Below, in pieces: positions 61,234 to 64,000 of a DNA stretch of 64,000 nucleotides. The DNA is from Tridacna crocea (lineage: Eukaryota; Mollusca; Bivalvia; Cardiida; Cardiidae), in NCBI GenBank assembly GCA_943736015.1, contig OX031071.1, forward strand, positions 498,501-562,500, written 5' to 3'. How positions within the stretch are numbered: position 1 is the first letter of the stretch; the number at the start of each line of letters is the position of its first letter. Made by a program: the position numbers and the translations under genes. The notes under the pieces were generated by a model. The model was not told where the DNA came from and did no database searches. It saw only the letters and a list, made by a program, of their open reading frames with translations.

Positions 61234-62060
61234 GGTGGCTTTTGTCACTCTGATTGTCAAATTTATTTTGCTTTCTTGGTTGGCTGTAGCAATTGTAACC
61301 ACTATGTGAGGTTAGCCATAACAGTGTAGACACTGCACATGTCTGGTGGTTATAGCAAGTACAAACTGTTTCTCATGATTTATTGAGAGGCTGGAGTCTT
61401 TTTAGTCTGTGTTCATTTAGTTTTGTGCCAAAAGAACGGTAGATTGTAGAATAAAAACAACTATGTATCCACCTTGGCTTTTGTCACACTGTTTCTCATG
61501 TATTTCCATGCTGTTGAGTGGTTGGAACACTTTAACCAGTAAGTTTTAAGTTTCGACAGTAAGACTGTGGATTATATGACTTAGAAAGTTGTATAGTAGC
61601 ATTGTATGTGTCTACTTTGGGTTTTGTCACACTGTTTTGAATGATTGTGTATGTATACTATTGATAGGCTGGAGTGGTTATAATCTCAGTTTAGAGAAAG
61701 TCATGTGCTCTAAAAACAGTGTAGATTGTGCAAAAATAGTGGTTATGTGCCTGTCTTGGCTTTTGTCACTCTGTTTCTTGTGTACCATTAAAAGATTTGG
61801 GCATTTATTCCTGAATGGACATGCACTGAATTGTCACACAAGTATAGATTGGGAGGTTGTATGTCCACCTTTTCTTTTGCCACAATGTTTTTGTATTGTA
61901 ATTTATATAGGCAGGCACATTTTGTAGCTAAAGAGACATGCATTTGATTTTCAAAGGAACAATATGGATGTGTGTATATTGGACAATAGCGCTGGTTATG
62001 TGCCCATCTTTGCTTTTGTCTCACTGTTTTGATATTCTGTATAATTTTCCTTTTCTATTG
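61234..62060 (+). repeat. Degenerate tandem array, period about 115-140 bp
   Basis: TTGGCTTTTGTCACACTGTT-like text recurs near 61234, 61474, 61612, 61755, 61870 and 62005, with a weaker one near 61360. Shared neighbours include GGCTGGAGT and GTAGATTGTG. The units are old and diverged. Confidence 0.65.
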
Positions 62061-62937
62061 AAACTATGTCTCTCTCATTTAAACTTCTCAGTGTACATAG
62101 TTGTCTCTGGCTTTCTCCATTTGAACCAAGGCTTTAAATGTTGAGCACAAAATCCATATTATTTTCAGAGTAGATCAGGATCAGACTGTACAAATTGCAG
62201 TTTGATCTTAAATTCTGTGCCTGCTTCTGTATAATATTTTCTGGCAAAAAAAACAACCTAGGAACTGCAATATTTTGTTATTTTGAACGTCTTTTTACAT
62301 TTTGGGTTTGTAAAGGTTAGATTTTATCTGCTACAGTATACAGGAGGTCAAAGGTCAAATAGATCTTCAATATTCAGCTTCTAATGTATATAATATTGAT
62401 CATACATGTGTGTTTTAGCTGATGTGTTGGATTGATATTAGAGTTCAGGGTTTAGCCCCTTTTCTCCTACAGATAATTTCTTACATACTGTAATAGACTA
62501 CTTTCGAAAATATTGTAGAGAAAGGGGAAATATTAAAGAGCTATTTCTTCTTCAGCAGCTATCCTCAGAGAAGTTAAGTTTATATTTATTTAACCTGGAT
62601 TCATGTTGATTATATACAGTATTTTACAATGATGTTTTCACAAATTGTCTGAGGAAAAATTAGTTCACATGGTTGAAATTTTGAATTTAAACTTTCAAGT
62701 ATTTTTGGGATAACTGAATGTCGAAATTGTTTGGTACAGAACTTGTGTGAGCAAATTTGAAGGAAAAATGTTTTTATGGTTGAATGTAATTTACATTGTG
62801 TCTACATTGCATTCCTTCTAAAGTCTAAATATACCAAATCATTGCAGCAAAAGGATAAATTATAGTATAAAGGTATGGAAATATACATAGGGGCACTTTC
62901 AACATTTTTTTCACATCAGATAGAAAGTAGACTTAAA
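62061..62937. other. No gene; one dispersed hairpin
   Basis: TAGATCAGGATCAGACTGTA / GCAGTTTGATCTTA at 62172-62212 belongs to the AGATCAGACTG set. A weak family A core may lie near 62505-62565. Nothing else. Confidence 0.5.
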
Positions 62938-63185
62938 CTCTTTACCAAACAACAAAATTTTAGACATGTCCAAATTTAAAGCATTTGCAGATGACAAAAT
63001 ATATGTGGCTCAGAAATTGAAATTTATTTTGGGAAGGGTTGAAAATATTGTGGTAAAGGGAGAAAATGCTGGTTACCAGCATTTTCTTTCTCTAGTTACC
63101 AGCATTTTCTCTTTTTCCCTCAATGTTTTCAAAAGGCTTCTTTCTCAGGGTTGTTAAAAGTCGGGATTGTCTGGTAAAGAGCTAA
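62936..63185 (+). mobile_element. Family A MITE with a duplicated tip
   Basis: TTAAACTCTTTACCAAACAA opens it and TGTCTGGTAAAGAGCTAA closes it. GTTACCAGCATTTTCT occurs twice (63071 and 63096), a small internal duplication of the hairpin tip. Confidence 0.85.
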
Positions 63186-63885
63186 AAGGGGAAAAAAACA
63201 TTGAGGTTAAAGGATATAGTTTCTTCTAAAAATAGGACTGATATTTAGCAAACATACATAATTACATTTTCAATAATTTCTGCTATATCAAATAAAAACT
63301 CAGGGAATCAAGTACATCAAGGTGAAAGGTTAAATTGCCAGTTCACATTGTACCTTTTATAGATTTAACTGTTGAATGGACTACTTGTATATGAAACATC
63401 TGGAATTATACTTTAGTGCAGTTTCAACAATAATTGCAAAATTGAATAAAAACATAACTTCCCAAATAAAATGCATGTAGATAAAAGGTAAAATTGGCTG
63501 TATGTTTTATAGATTGTTGTTTGGACTCCTTGTTTTTGAATCACAAGGAAACATACTTAAATACATTTTCAACAATAATTGTAATATCAAATAAATTTCT
63601 ACAATGATTGTATTGTCAAATAGAACTGAACTTAATGAATAACAAACATGTAGGCAGACATTTAAATTGTGAGTTTAGTTTGTGCCTTTGAAAGAAAAAA
63701 TCTGTTGCTTAGACTACTGACATATTTAGCTTCATTAGGAATCATACTTAAGTATACTTTCAACAATTATTGCTGAATCAGATAAAAACCTAACTTTGTA
63801 GATCCAACACATTTAGGAAAAAGGTTTAATTGCATATAAAACTCGACACCTTTTTGAAAATTTTGATACACTAAAAATTATGCTT
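63186..63885. repeat. Diverged tandem repetition, about 170 bp
   Basis: TTTCAACAATAATTG(C/T)(A/T)A... recurs near 63270, 63422, 63568 and 63755, each followed by TCA(A/G)ATAAAAAC-type text and AAAGGT(T/A)(A/T)AATTG. It is an old, weak array with no coding content. Confidence 0.6.
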
Positions 63886-64000
63886 GATCCTTCACCACTC
63901 AATCCCGACTTTTACCAACCCTGAGAATGTAGACTTTTGAAAGCATTATGGGAAAAGGAGAAAATGTTGTAAACCAGCATTTTCTCCTTTCCCTTAATGT
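63886..64000 (-). mobile_element. Family A MITE cut by the window end
   Basis: CCTTCACCACTCAATCCCGA, AAGCATTATGGGAAAAGGAG and CAGCATTTTCTCCTTTCCC are present. The rest lies beyond position 64000. Confidence 0.8.

Overview
The window reads as nuclear DNA of an invertebrate animal, most probably a bivalve mollusc. Genes are split by introns with GT/AG borders. About one and a half kinds of host gene are visible, and almost everything else is transposable-element sequence. The mollusc assignment is an inference from the mix seen here: a DIRS element, a Gmr1-type LTR element, a tRNA-derived SINE with a GTTAAACCCCAATACAAAC-like tail, and mobile elements carrying tandem cores of about 160 bp. No species-specific gene was available to confirm it.

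Host genes. Positions 574-1332 (+) hold the last two exons of pyrroline-5-carboxylate reductase. Positions 8612-11557 (-) and 14782-21299 (+) hold two complete three-exon claudin-like (PMP22/claudin superfamily) genes. They are arranged head to head about 3.2 kb apart, with identical intron phases, so they are probably an ancient duplicate pair for septate-junction type membrane proteins. I could not support any host gene between 21.3 kb and 64 kb.

Repeats. The dominant repeat is a swarm of short TTAA-flanked foldback elements (called family A, about 230 bp, and family B, about 230 bp, below). Both begin TTAACCC, end GGGTTAA and carry a near-perfect central hairpin. An orthologous-looking empty site within the window supports TTAA target duplication, so they look like non-autonomous piggyBac-type MITEs. 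Other families include foldback family C, hairpin family D, a CACAGGAA-ended family with 7-bp target duplications, and tandem-core elements at 23.57-25.39 kb and 44.80-47.05 kb.

Large retroelements. 31240-37780 is a DIRS-type tyrosine-recombinase retrotransposon with inverted ends and an internal complementary region. Its gag is split by a 1498-bp TIR element and its pol is decayed. 50455-56530 (-) is a Gmr1-type Ty3-like LTR retrotransposon with integrase upstream of reverse transcriptase and two LTRs that I read as identical. 45488-46019 is a 532-bp terminal-repeat miniature (TRIM) whose 208-bp identical LTRs each carry a tRNA-like segment with Pol III A and B boxes. It uses the same tRNA-Pro primer site as the Gmr1 element. 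This TRIM is the most unusual object in the window.

Nesting gives a relative order of events. The Gmr1 element sits in a family A MITE, the TRIM sits in a 156-bp satellite core, a CACCCCGG-ended element sits in a family A MITE, and a CAGTGCTC-ended element sits in the DIRS gag. A local tandem duplication at 23.46-25.85 kb has a family A MITE exactly at its junction, which suggests MITE-mediated unequal exchange.
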